Origin: Streptomyces katrae
GTDB lineage: Bacteria; Actinomycetota; Actinomycetes; Streptomycetales; Streptomycetaceae
Assembly: GCF_000717655.1 (NCBI RefSeq)
Contig: NZ_JNZY01000004.1
Span: 62,001-126,000 of the forward strand
DNA: 64,000 nucleotides
Direction of reading: 5' to 3'
The stretch's first letter is position 1. Every line of letters begins with the position of its first letter. Positions 45,070 through 54,280 of the stretch are shown piece by piece. The notes beneath the pieces are model-generated. The model saw only the letters and a program-made list of their open reading frames with translations, was not told the origin of the DNA and made no database searches. A program made the translations under genes and the position numbers.

Positions 45070-46050
45070 ATGCATCGTGTCGCCGTCGTCGTCCAGCCCG
45101 GGATCCGCAGCTTCGACCTCGCCGTCATCACCGAGGTCTGGGGCCCCGACCGCAGCCATCTCGGCGTCCCCCGCTTCGAGCTGCGCCGGTGCGCCGAGGA
45201 CACCGGGCCGATCGCGCTGCCCGGCGGGCTCACCCTGGCCCCGGACCGGCGGCTCGACTGGCTCGCCGAGGCCGATCTCGTCGTCGTCCCGGCACTGGAC
45301 GAGCCCGCCGCCCCGACGCCCGAGCCGGTCCTCGCCGCCCTGCGGGACGCGCACGCCCGGGGCGTGCCGGTCGCCGCACTGTGCGCCGGGGCGTTCATCC
45401 TGGCGGAGGCGGGCCTGCTGGCGGGCCGCCGGGCCGTGACGCACTGGTGGCTGGCTCCGCAGCTCGCCGCGCGCCATCCCTCCGTGCTGGTCGAGGACGC
45501 CCCGCTGTACGTGGAGGACGGCGGGCTGTGGACCTCCGCCGGGGTGGCCTCCGGGATCGACCTCTGCCTGCACCTCGTACGGGAGGCCCACGGCGCGGAG
45601 GCCGCCGCCGCCGTCGCCCGGTCCATGGTGACGGGCCCGTTCCGCACCGGCGGCCACGCCCAGTACCTGGACCGGCCCACCCCGGCGGCGGACCGGACCG
45701 CCGAGGCCCTGGCGGCCGTACGGGAGCGGGCCCTGCGCCATCTGCACGAGCCGCTGTCCGTGGCCACGCTCGCGGGCTGGGCGGGGATGTCGCCGCGGTC
45801 CTTCGCCCGCCATTTCGTCGCCGCCACGGGCACCACCCCGCACCGCTGGCTCCTCGGCCACCGCCTGGACGAGGCCCGCAAGCTCCTGGAGCGCACGGAC
45901 CATCCGGTTCCGGAAGTGGCCCGGCGCGCGGGCTTCGCCAGCGAGGTCACGTTCCGCCAGCACTTCAGCTCGTACGTGGGCCTCAGCCCCCGTGCGTACC
46001 GCGGTGCGGCGAGCGCCACGGCAGCAGCAGCCCCGCCCAAATCCCGGTGA
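45070..46050 (+). CDS. GlxA family transcriptional regulator (DJ-1/PfpI domain plus AraC HTH)
   Basis: 326 residues. The N-terminal half is a class I glutamine-amidotransferase-like (DJ-1/PfpI) sensor domain: VAVVVQPGIRSFDLAVITEVWG, VVVPALDEPAAPTPEPVLAALRDAHARGVPVAALCAGAFILAEAGLLAGRRAVTHW with a Cys in the nucleophile-elbow position (ALCAGAF). The C-terminal 100 residues are an AraC-type double HTH: LSVATLAGWAGMSPRSFARHFVAATGTTPHRWLLGHRLDEARKLLE and PVPEVARRAGFASEVTFRQHFSSYVGLSPRAYR. It likely controls the divergent cysteine hydrolase. The ligand is unknown. Confidence 0.9.
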   Translation: MHRVAVVVQPGIRSFDLAVITEVWGPDRSHLGVPRFELRRCAEDTGPIALPGGLTLAPDRRLDWLAEADLVVVPALDEPAAPTPEPVLAALRDAHARGVPVAALCAGAFILAEAGLLAGRRAVTHWWLAPQLAARHPSVLVEDAPLYVEDGGLWTSAGVASGIDLCLHLVREAHGAEAAAAVARSMVTGPFRTGGHAQYLDRPTPAADRTAEALAAVRERALRHLHEPLSVATLAGWAGMSPRSFARHFVAATGTTPHRWLLGHRLDEARKLLERTDHPVPEVARRAGFASEVTFRQHFSSYVGLSPRAYRGAASATAAAAPPKSR

Positions 46051-46068
46051 CAGTGTTAGAAATGGCTC

Positions 46069-48867
46069 ATGACCGGACGTTTGGGTCGACCCAGGGGATC
46101 CCCGCCCCGGCAGCCGACCGGGCGGGACCCGGGCCTGCCGCCGCGCCTCTCCCTGGGTGCCCGCAGTGTCGCCGGTCAGGTCTTCGCGCTCCAGGCGGTC
46201 ATCGTGGTGCTGCTGATCGCCGCCGCCGCGCTGGCCCTCGTGTTCCAGGAGCGGTACGACACCGAGCGCGATGCGCGCCACCGCTCCCTCGCGGCGGCGG
46301 AGGCCTTCGCACACGCCCCGGGCCTTCCCGAGGCCCTGAAGAGCACGAACCCGACGGCCGAGCTGCAGCCCCTGGCGGATGCCGCCCGGCAGGCCGCGGG
46401 CGTCGACTTCATCGCCGTGATGACACCCGACGGGGTCCGCTACACCGACTCCCGGCCGGAACTGATCGGCAAACGGGCCACCGGCGACCTCTCGCGGGCC
46501 GTCGGCGGGCGTTCCTTCACCGAGATGTTCAAGGGTTCCCCGAGCGACGCGGTTCGCGCCGTGGTCCCCGTTCGGGACGCGAGCGGGGCCGTCGTGGGCC
46601 TGGTCGGCACCGGCATCGAGGTCGCCAACGTCGCCGAGGTGGTCGAGGGCCAGCTGCCGCTGCTGCTGGGCGCCGCGGTGGGCGCGCTGCTGCTCGGCAC
46701 GGGCGGCGCCGCCCTGGTCAGCCGGCGGCTGCGGCGCCAGACCCGGGGGCTGGGCGAGCTCGAGATGGCCCGGATGAACGAGCACCACGAGGCGGTGCTG
46801 CACGCGGTGCGCGAGGGCGTCCTGATCATCGGCGCCGACCAGCGGCTGCTGCTCGCCAACGACGAGGCCCGGCGGCTGCTGAACCTGCCGCACGACGCCG
46901 AGGGGCGCCATGTGGGGGAACTGGGCCTCGACCCGCGCACCACCTCGCTGCTGGTGTCGGGGCGGGTCGCGACGGACGAGGTGCACCTGGCGGGCGACCG
47001 GCTCCTCGCCGTGAACGTCCGCCCGACCAAGCCGTACGGAGGGCACCCGTCCGGCAGCGTCATGACCCTGCGCGACACCACCGAGCTCGCCGCGCTCTCC
47101 GGCCGCGCTGAAGTGGCCCGCGAGCGGCTCCAGCTGCTCTACGACGCGGGGGTGCGGATCGGGACCACGCTGGACGTGGTGCGGACCGCCGAGGAGCTGT
47201 CGGAGGTGGCCGTCCCCCGGTTCGCCGACTTCGTCACGGTGGAGCTGCTGGAGCCGGTGCTGAAGGGCGAGGAGCCCTCACCGGCCACCGGCATGTACTC
47301 GCAGATGCGCAGGGCGGCGATGAGCGGGGTCCGCACGGACCAGCCCCTGCAGCCGGTCGGCGACATCATCCGCTTCGAGGTGCCCACGGCTCCGATGGCG
47401 GCGGCCCTGGACGCCGGGCACGCGGTCCTCGCGGCCGATCTGAACGCGGCGATGGGCTGGCGGGCGCAGGACGAGGCCGGAACCCGCCAGGCGCTGGGGT
47501 ACGGGCTGCACTCGCTGATCTCGGTGCCGCTCCAGGCCCGCGGCGTGGTCCTCGGCATGGCCAACTTCTGGCGGGCCGCCGACACCCCGGAGCCCTTCGA
47601 CGAGGAGGACCTGTCGTTCGCGGAGGAGCTGGGGACGCGGGCGGCCGTCTCCATCGACAACGCCCGCCGCTTCACCCGGGAGCACGCGACGGCCGTGGCC
47701 CTCCAGCGGAGCCTGCTGCCCCGGGTGCTGCCGGACCAGAGCGCGGTGGAGGTGGCCTTCCGGTACCTGCCGGCGAAGGCGGGGGTGGGCGGGGACTGGT
47801 TCGACGTGATCCCGCTCGCCGGCGCCCGCGTGGCGCTGATCGTCGGCGACGTCGTCGGGCACGGGGTGCACGCGGCGGCCACGATGGGCCGGCTGCGGAC
47901 CGCCGTGCACAACTTCTCCACCCTGGACATGCCGCCCGACGAGCTGCTGGGGCACCTGGACGAGCTGATCCACCGGATCGACCAGAACGAGTCCGGGGAC
48001 GCCGGGGACGCCGGGGACGGGACGGGCGAGGCGGCCGGCGTCACGGGCGCCACCTGCCTGTACGCGGTCTACGACCCGGTGTCCGGGCTCTGCACGATGG
48101 CGAGCGCGGGGCACCCCGGACCGGCCCTGGTCCGGCCCGACGGGGGCGTGGAGTTCCCGGAGCTGCCCGCCGGGCTGCCGCTCGGCGTGGGCGGCATGCC
48201 CTTCGAGGCCACCGACCTGCTGCTGCCGGAGTCGAGCCGGCTCGTGCTGTTCACGGACGGCCTCCTGGAGGACCGCGACCGGGATTTCGACACCGGCCTC
48301 GACCTGCTGGCCCAGACGCTCGCCCAGCCCGGCCGCAGCCCCGAGCAGGTCTGTGCGGACGTGCTGGCCGCGCTGCTGTTCCCGTCCCCGAGTGACGACA
48401 TCGCCCTGCTGATCGCCGACACCCGGCGGCTGGAGGCGGACCGGATCGCGGAGTGGGACGTTCCCGCCGACCCGGCTGCGGTCTCCCGGGTGCGCAATGC
48501 GGGCTCGGCGCAGCTGGCCGCCTGGGGGCTGGGAGACATCGCGTTCACGGCCGAGCTGATCCTCAGCGAACTCATCACCAACGCCATCCGGTACGGGACC
48601 GCGCCCATCCGGGTGCGGCTGCTGCGCGACCGCAACCTCATCTGCGAGGTCTCCGACGGCAGCAGCACCTCCCCGCACCTGCGGTACGCGGCCACCACCG
48701 ACGAGGGCGGCCGCGGCCTGTTCCTGGTCGCGCAGTACGCCGAGCGCTGGGGCACCCGGTACACCGAGCGCGGCAAGGTCATCTGGGCCGAGCTGCCGAT
48801 GACCGGCGGTCCGGAGCCGGCGGCGCCGGTGATGGACCTGGAGTCGCTGGAGGACCTGGCCTGGTGA
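46069..48867 (+). CDS. Membrane sensor SpoIIE-type phosphatase with PAS, GAF and HATPase domains
   Basis: 932 residues. Domains in order: N-terminal helix (about 38-59, FALQAVIVVLLIAAAALALVF); an extracytoplasmic PDC/CitA-like sensor (about 60-195, with DFIAVMTPDGVRYTDSRPELIGK and VRDASGAVVGLVGTGIE); a second helix (about 200-220); PAS (about 240-340, HAVREGVLIIGADQRLLLANDEARRLL); GAF (about 360-540); SpoIIE/PP2C phosphatase (about 555-780: AGVGGDWFDVIPL, VGDVVGHGVHAAATMGRLR, LFTDGLLEDR, SDDIALLIA, the metal Asp residues); and a C-terminal RsbW-like ATPase (AELILSELITNAIRYG, DEGGRGLFLVAQYA). It couples an external signal to dephosphorylation, and perhaps phosphorylation, of anti-sigma-factor antagonists. 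The sensor ligand is unknown. Start ATG 46069 is 18 bases after the regulator stop. Confidence 0.9.
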   Translation: MTGRLGRPRGSPPRQPTGRDPGLPPRLSLGARSVAGQVFALQAVIVVLLIAAAALALVFQERYDTERDARHRSLAAAEAFAHAPGLPEALKSTNPTAELQPLADAARQAAGVDFIAVMTPDGVRYTDSRPELIGKRATGDLSRAVGGRSFTEMFKGSPSDAVRAVVPVRDASGAVVGLVGTGIEVANVAEVVEGQLPLLLGAAVGALLLGTGGAALVSRRLRRQTRGLGELEMARMNEHHEAVLHAVREGVLIIGADQRLLLANDEARRLLNLPHDAEGRHVGELGLDPRTTSLLVSGRVATDEVHLAGDRLLAVNVRPTKPYGGHPSGSVMTLRDTTELAALSGRAEVARERLQLLYDAGVRIGTTLDVVRTAEELSEVAVPRFADFVTVELLEPVLKGEEPSPATGMYSQMRRAAMSGVRTDQPLQPVGDIIRFEVPTAPMAAALDAGHAVLAADLNAAMGWRAQDEAGTRQALGYGLHSLISVPLQARGVVLGMANFWRAADTPEPFDEEDLSFAEELGTRAAVSIDNARRFTREHATAVALQRSLLPRVLPDQSAVEVAFRYLPAKAGVGGDWFDVIPLAGARVALIVGDVVGHGVHAAATMGRLRTAVHNFSTLDMPPDELLGHLDELIHRIDQNESGDAGDAGDGTGEAAGVTGATCLYAVYDPVSGLCTMASAGHPGPALVRPDGGVEFPELPAGLPLGVGGMPFEATDLLLPESSRLVLFTDGLLEDRDRDFDTGLDLLAQTLAQPGRSPEQVCADVLAALLFPSPSDDIALLIADTRRLEADRIAEWDVPADPAAVSRVRNAGSAQLAAWGLGDIAFTAELILSELITNAIRYGTAPIRVRLLRDRNLICEVSDGSSTSPHLRYAATTDEGGRGLFLVAQYAERWGTRYTERGKVIWAELPMTGGPEPAAPVMDLESLEDLAW

Positions 48868-48903
48868 TCCGGGCGCGGGCGCTCCGGCCGGGCCGGCAGC
48901 CGG

Positions 48904-50970
48904 TCAGCGGGGCCGGGAGGCCGCCGTACGGGCGAGCAGGACCGCCACGTCGTCCTGCGGGGCCCCCTGCAGCAGGCGCGCCAGGATCCCGTCGCACAGC
49001 CGGTCCAGCGGCTGCCCGGCGTCGCGCAGCGCCCGTCCCAGCTGGGCCATGCCCTGGTCGAGGTCGCGGTCGCGGGCCTCGATGAGCCCGTCGGTGTACA
49101 GGACGAGCAGGCTCCCGGGCGGCAGGGCGACCTCCTCGGTGCGGAACTCCTGCCCGCCCGTGCCCAGCGGGGTGCCGGGAGGGCCGTCGAGGAAGGTGAC
49201 CTCCCCGGCGGCCGTGGCCACGGCGGGCGGCGGGTGGCCGGCGCGGGCGATGGTGCAGCCGCCGGTGGCCGGGTCGTGGACGGCGTAGACGCACGTCGCC
49301 ATCTCGTCCTCGCCGAGGTCGGCGACCGCGGCGTCGAGCGAGCGCAGCAGCCGGGTCGGGGAGACGTCGTGGCGGGCGAGGGTGCGTACGGCCGTGCGCA
49401 GCTGCCCCATGACGGCGGCGGCGTGGATCCCGTGGCCCATGACGTCCCCGATGACCAGGCCGGTGCGGCCGCCGGGCAGCTGGATCACGTCGAACCAGTC
49501 GCCGCCGACGTCGTGGTCGCTGGCCGGCAGGTAGCGGCCGGTGAGTTCGAGGCCGGTGACCTCGGGCAGGGCGCTGTTGCTGAGGCTGCGCTGGAGGGTC
49601 AGGGCGGCCCGCCGCTGGTTGGTGTACATGCGGGCGTTGTCGATGTTGAGGGCCGCGCGGGCGACCACCTCGTCGAGGAGTACGCAGTCCTGCTCGTCGA
49701 AGGGCTCGCGGCCGCGCACCCGTGTCACGGTGACCGCGCCGAGCACGGTGCCGCGGGCGACGAGCGGGATCAGCCGGGCGGAGCCGAGGGTGGAGAGGTA
49801 GTCGCGCAGTTCCGTGGCGCGCGGGTCGGGGAGCAGCGCGTGCACGTCGGACACGTACAGGTTCATGGGCCGCCCGTCGGCGATGACTTGCTCGTAGACG
49901 GATTCCGCGGGGATCTGGAAGGTCTGGCCGGGCGCCAGCCGGGCGGTGGGGGCGGCCGGGTCGGGGAACTCGACCGCGATGCGGCGCAGCACGCCCTGGT
50001 GGGTGGCCGCGGCGTCATCGGGCGCGAGGACGGCCTCCAGCAGCTGTACGTCGGCCGAGTCGGCCAGCTGGGGTACGAGGACCTGCACGATCTCCCGGGC
50101 GGTCTGGTCCAGGTCGAGGGTGGTGCCGATGCGGGTGCCGGCCTCGGCGAGGACGGCGAAGCGGCGGCGGGCCCGCTCGGCGTCGACCTGGGCCTGCTGG
50201 CTGTCGGTGATGTCGATGAGGGAGGCGATCACGCCGAGCGGGCGGCCGGACCCGTCGAGGAGCGGCGCGTAGGAACAGGACCAGGTGTGGTCGTGCTCGG
50301 GGTCGGCCGGGGTGCGGCCGGTGCGGCGGACGTCGACGACGGCGGTGCGCCGGTCCATGACCTGCTGCATCGTCGCTTCGAGCGCGACGGCGTTGACGCC
50401 GGGCACGACCTCGGTGAGCCGTTTGCCGAGGTGACCGGCGGCGGAGACGCCGTTCATCCGGGCCAGTGCGTCGTTGACGCGCAGGAAGCGCAGGTCGGGG
50501 CCGAGGGTGGCGAGGCCGATGGGCGACTGGGTGAAGAGGCTCTGGAGGGCGGCGAGCGAGTCCCGCATGCGCAGGACCTCGGAGGTCTCCACGGCGATCA
50601 GCATGGCCCCCGTCCGGCCCTGCGGGTCGATGGCGGGGACGATCCACATCTCCATCGTGACGCGGTGTCCGTCGCGGTGGCGCACGGGGAGGGTGCCGAC
50701 CACCGTCTCACCCGCCTGGACGCGCCGGGTCAGGTCGTCGGCGAGCTCGTGGTTGGTCTCGGGGACGAGTACGGAGGTGCCGGGGAGGCCGAGGATGTCC
50801 TCGGGGCGGTGGCCGAGCAGGTCCTGGGCGGCGAGCGACCATTCGACGATGAATCCGTCGGCGTCCTCCCGCCACAGGGCGATCGGCAGCAGCTCTCGGA
50901 GCACACCGGCGTACCCGACAGCCGCGGCCGGCTGATCCGGGACCTCGCTCGTCGACTGGTATGTGTCCAC
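48904..50970 (-). CDS. PAS-GAF-SpoIIE protein phosphatase
   Basis: 688 residues from GTG 50970. Two PAS domains (about 20-130: LPIALWREDADGFIVEWSLAAQDLLGHRPEDILG; about 140-260: SLFTQSPIGLATLGPDLRFLRVNDALARMNG), a GAF domain (about 275-430) and a PP2C-like SpoIIE domain (about 455-680) with DVGGDWFDVIQLPGGRTGLVIGDVMGHGIHAAAVMGQLR, VLYTDGLIEARDRDLDQGMAQL and QDDVAVLLAR. There is no membrane segment and no C-terminal ATPase, so it is a cytoplasmic phosphatase. It lies tail-to-tail with the sensor phosphatase (36 bases between stops); the GAF-SpoIIE halves are clearly alike, suggesting duplication. Probable targets are STAS-domain anti-sigma antagonists, none of which are in the window. Confidence 0.9.
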   Translation of the reverse strand: MDTYQSTSEVPDQPAAAVGYAGVLRELLPIALWREDADGFIVEWSLAAQDLLGHRPEDILGLPGTSVLVPETNHELADDLTRRVQAGETVVGTLPVRHRDGHRVTMEMWIVPAIDPQGRTGAMLIAVETSEVLRMRDSLAALQSLFTQSPIGLATLGPDLRFLRVNDALARMNGVSAAGHLGKRLTEVVPGVNAVALEATMQQVMDRRTAVVDVRRTGRTPADPEHDHTWSCSYAPLLDGSGRPLGVIASLIDITDSQQAQVDAERARRRFAVLAEAGTRIGTTLDLDQTAREIVQVLVPQLADSADVQLLEAVLAPDDAAATHQGVLRRIAVEFPDPAAPTARLAPGQTFQIPAESVYEQVIADGRPMNLYVSDVHALLPDPRATELRDYLSTLGSARLIPLVARGTVLGAVTVTRVRGREPFDEQDCVLLDEVVARAALNIDNARMYTNQRRAALTLQRSLSNSALPEVTGLELTGRYLPASDHDVGGDWFDVIQLPGGRTGLVIGDVMGHGIHAAAVMGQLRTAVRTLARHDVSPTRLLRSLDAAVADLGEDEMATCVYAVHDPATGGCTIARAGHPPPAVATAAGEVTFLDGPPGTPLGTGGQEFRTEEVALPPGSLLVLYTDGLIEARDRDLDQGMAQLGRALRDAGQPLDRLCDGILARLLQGAPQDDVAVLLARTAASRPR

Positions 50971-51014
50971 CGCACCGACCTCACCCCGGGGGGCCTGATT
51001 CCTACCGATTCACC

Positions 51015-54000
51015 CTATCCGAGCGATCGGCGCGGGGCGCTGCGTCGGCCGGTGTAGAGGCCCGCGGCCCCGGACCGGGCCAGGGGCTCCCGCGGGTACA
51101 GCCACGGAAGGACGAAGGTGATCCAGGAGAGGACGGCGTAGAGGATGAGGGCGGCCCACCAGCCGCCGAGCCCGGGGCGGCCGAACTGGACGAGGCCGGC
51201 GATCACTCCCGCGGCCGCGGCGGCCCCGGGCAGCAGCGCCCACCGGTCCGTGCCGACGTACAGCACGGCCGCGGCGGCGAGGGCGAACGCGGCCCCGACG
51301 ATCAGGGTGCGGGCGCCGTCGCCCACGTCCGGGGTGTGCAGGCCGCGCAGCTGCCACAGGGCGACGGGCGGTCCCGCCAGCGCGACCAGGAGGGCGGGGA
51401 CGCGCAGCGGGGCGGGCCGGATCCGCTGGCGGACGAGTGCCGCCAGGGCGACCATGGCGTACAGACAGACCGGGACGTGGCCCAGGAGCGAGGACCAGTG
51501 GCCGGTGGAGAAGGCGATGCCCGTCCACAGCAGCACGGCCGCGCACAGGGCCGGTACGGGTGCCAGCACCCCGACCAGCACCGGGAGGCAGACCAGGGGT
51601 TTCAGCACGCCGAGGAGGCCCTGTACCAGGCGGGCCCCGGCCCGGCCCGTGGGCTGGAGGGCCTGCCAGGCGACGAGCCCGGTGCGCAGGGCCGCCCGCC
51701 GCGGATCCCGTGCCCGGAGCAGCCGGCCCGCGTCCTCGGCGCCGATCTCGCGGAAGGACGTCAGGGCTGCGTCGAACGCGGCCCGTGTGGGCAGGCCCGG
51801 CGGGTTCGGCGGGGACTCCGGGGGCAGGTTGCCGCCGCGGAAGCCCTTGCGGTGCAGTTCGGCGAGGAGCGGCAGTTCCTCGTGCAGGACCTCGTGCTGG
51901 CGGACCGCGGTGAGCACGTCCCGTACCCGGTCCCAGGGGGCCACGTCCGGCCGGGCGGTGACGTCCTGCGCCCAGAGCTCCGTGAACGGCGGGCCGAGTG
52001 CCATCTCCCCGGCGATCTCCTCGCCGAGGGCCGTGAGGTCCGCGGGGTCCCCGAAGGCGTCGTGGAGGCGCTCGTCGGTGGCGACGACCGACACGAGGGC
52101 GGCGGCCCCGTCGAGCCGGCCCCAGGTCCAGTCGCTCATCCGCCGACGGGCGCTGAGGAGCGTGGTGAGGCCGTTCGGCCGATTGCCGCTGAGCTTGGCG
52201 CCGACGAGGTCCTGCGGGGAGTCCGGGGCCACGTGCGGCAGCACCGTGCGCGTGGCCCAACTGGGCTCGGCCGCCGAGACGGTGTGGAAGCCGATGTCGG
52301 CGCCGTCGGCGAGCGGATCGGGGCGCAGCGGGCCGAGCAGCACCTCGGCGTACGCCAGCGCCTCGCCCATCGGCGGGCCGGCGCCGCGGGCGGCCGCGTG
52401 GAGCGCCTCGTAGCCGTCGACGTCGGGGCTCAGGTCCAGGCCGATCTCCTGGCCCAGGTCCGCCAGCCGCTCCCACAGGTGGCCGAAGCCCTCCGGGACC
52501 GCCGCAGGACCGGTCGCGGGGACCTCGGGCAGGGAGCCGGCGCAGACCGCCGTCGCCAGGTTCGCCGTCCAGGTCTCCCAGTGCGCGGGCGCGGCCCCGG
52601 GCGAGGGCACGGGCGGCATGAGGGCGCCCAGCAGGCGGGTCGCCTCGCCGTACGGGGCGGTGGGATCGGTGGGCATCAGCCCCGGGGACAGGGCGGCCCG
52701 GTAGCGGCCGAGCAGCAGCCGGTCCCGGGCGGCGGTCAGGGCGGCGACGGCGGAGCGGCAGGCGAGGAGCCGTGTCCGGTACGCCTCCACCAGCTCTTCG
52801 TACACCGGACCGGCACCGGACTCGTAGGCCGTCAGCCAGTCCATGAGCAGCCGTACGGTACGCGCGAAGGCCAGCGGCGAGTACCCCGGGCCGGGCAGTG
52901 TGCCGGGCCCCACCGCCAGGCCGTCCGCCGCCCGGCGCAGCCGGGCGAAGAGGGCCGCCGAGCCCTCCGCGGCGCTCCCGTCCAGCGCCTGCAGCGGCCC
53001 CGGGCCCGCGGGCAGCGGCAGCTCGTCCGGGCCGGTCGCCTCCGCCGGGTCCGCCAGCAGCCGGATCAGGCGCTGCGCCTCCGCCCGGCCGACCGCGCGG
53101 GCGTACGGGTCAAGCCGGGCCATCGCCGCGTGGTACAGCTCGGTGAGGGTCGGGGGCAGCACGGCGAGGACGGCCCGCTGCTGCTCGGCCTCGGCCTCGG
53201 CGGCCCGCAGTCCCAGGGCGTCCTCGCGCAGGGACTCCGAGCCGGCCTTCACGGCCAGGGACTTCGCGGCCGTCCGCACCAGCCGGGTGACGCCCCGGCT
53301 GCCGCCCGGCTCGGGAGGCGGCGGGAACGGGGGCACCGGCCGGAGGAACAGCAGCCGGCGGTCGGCCTTGCGGGCCACCGGGGCCCCGGCGGCCGCCCGT
53401 ACGGCCCAGGCGACGGGAATGTTCTCCAGCAGCCCGCCGTCCACGAGTTCGGCGCAGCCGTTCAGGTCCTCGTCGGGGTGGCCGCTCTCGCTGCTGACAC
53501 CGCGCATGTCCACCCGGGGCGGGTCCTCGAAGGGCTGGGCGCCGTTCCCGACGTACACCCGGCCCGGTTCGACGGCTCCCGGGAACGAGGCGGAGGTCCG
53601 CGCCGCGTACGCCAGCCGGTCCAGCGCCGTCTCCCGGGCCGCGCCCGTGACGTCGTCGGGGAAGTCCGTCAGGGCGCCGCGGTGCCGGAAGCGGAACCAG
53701 GCCTGGGAGCGCCCGACCGGAAGCGGCCGTCCGAGGGCGGGCCGGACCAGGTCCCGGCGCGGCCGCAGCCGGGTGGCCGTCAGGACGAGCTGCAGCGAGG
53801 CGGGCGCCCGCCGGTCCTGCGGGGCCTCGTCGACGAGCCGGCCCAGCGCACCGCGCAGCTCCCTGTAGAGGACCTCGTCGCCCCGCATCAGCGAGGCCGG
53901 CACGTGGAAGGGTGTGGAGCGGCGCAGCAGTCCTTCGAGGTCGCCCAGGCGCAGCCACAGGTCCCGTACGCCCCGGCCGAAGGGCATCCCGTACACGAGG

Positions 54001-54260
54001 TGGCAGGCCAGCAGGACGCCGTTGATCCCCCCGGCGCCGGTTCCGACGAGGACGTCGATGTCGACGTCCTCGTATCCGCACGAGTCCAGCAGCCCTGCGT
54101 AGACGCCCGCTTCCGGGGCGGGCTGCCGCCCGGCCGCCGCCCGGAGCGCCGCCGTCTCGCAACAGGCCCCGCCCGTCCATACGGCGCAACTGACCCCGCC
54201 GCGCATCGCGAGGGCCAGCCGCAGTTCCGTACTGCGCCGGCCGGGCCGGTCGTCGCTCAT
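51015..54260 (-). CDS. Patatin-like protein with DUF3376, nucleophile serine replaced by glycine
   Basis: 1081 residues from ATG 54260. The N-terminal 330 residues are a patatin phospholipase domain: LRLALAMRGGVSCAVWTGGACCE (oxyanion glycines), DIDVLVGTGAGGINGVLLACHLVYG, and CAELVDGGLLENIPVAWAVRAAAG (the DGG/DGA catalytic Asp). The nucleophile elbow should be GxSxG; here residues 73-77 are G-T-G-A-G, with Gly75 where Ser is expected (codon GGC, one base from AGC). The middle is helical. The last 200 residues have about six hydrophobic segments (LLGVLKPLVCLPVLVGVLAPVPALCAAVLLW and others), so the protein is probably membrane-bound. Function in Streptomyces is unknown; catalysis by the usual dyad appears impossible. 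The frame also opens at 54338, but that start would overlap the regulator remnant. Confidence 0.85.
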   Translation of the reverse strand: MSDDRPGRRSTELRLALAMRGGVSCAVWTGGACCETAALRAAAGRQPAPEAGVYAGLLDSCGYEDVDIDVLVGTGAGGINGVLLACHLVYGMPFGRGVRDLWLRLGDLEGLLRRSTPFHVPASLMRGDEVLYRELRGALGRLVDEAPQDRRAPASLQLVLTATRLRPRRDLVRPALGRPLPVGRSQAWFRFRHRGALTDFPDDVTGAARETALDRLAYAARTSASFPGAVEPGRVYVGNGAQPFEDPPRVDMRGVSSESGHPDEDLNGCAELVDGGLLENIPVAWAVRAAAGAPVARKADRRLLFLRPVPPFPPPPEPGGSRGVTRLVRTAAKSLAVKAGSESLREDALGLRAAEAEAEQQRAVLAVLPPTLTELYHAAMARLDPYARAVGRAEAQRLIRLLADPAEATGPDELPLPAGPGPLQALDGSAAEGSAALFARLRRAADGLAVGPGTLPGPGYSPLAFARTVRLLMDWLTAYESGAGPVYEELVEAYRTRLLACRSAVAALTAARDRLLLGRYRAALSPGLMPTDPTAPYGEATRLLGALMPPVPSPGAAPAHWETWTANLATAVCAGSLPEVPATGPAAVPEGFGHLWERLADLGQEIGLDLSPDVDGYEALHAAARGAGPPMGEALAYAEVLLGPLRPDPLADGADIGFHTVSAAEPSWATRTVLPHVAPDSPQDLVGAKLSGNRPNGLTTLLSARRRMSDWTWGRLDGAAALVSVVATDERLHDAFGDPADLTALGEEIAGEMALGPPFTELWAQDVTARPDVAPWDRVRDVLTAVRQHEVLHEELPLLAELHRKGFRGGNLPPESPPNPPGLPTRAAFDAALTSFREIGAEDAGRLLRARDPRRAALRTGLVAWQALQPTGRAGARLVQGLLGVLKPLVCLPVLVGVLAPVPALCAAVLLWTGIAFSTGHWSSLLGHVPVCLYAMVALAALVRQRIRPAPLRVPALLVALAGPPVALWQLRGLHTPDVGDGARTLIVGAAFALAAAAVLYVGTDRWALLPGAAAAAGVIAGLVQFGRPGLGGWWAALILYAVLSWITFVLPWLYPREPLARSGAAGLYTGRRSAPRRSLG

Positions 54261-54280
54261 GCCACCAGCTTGGCCCTGGA

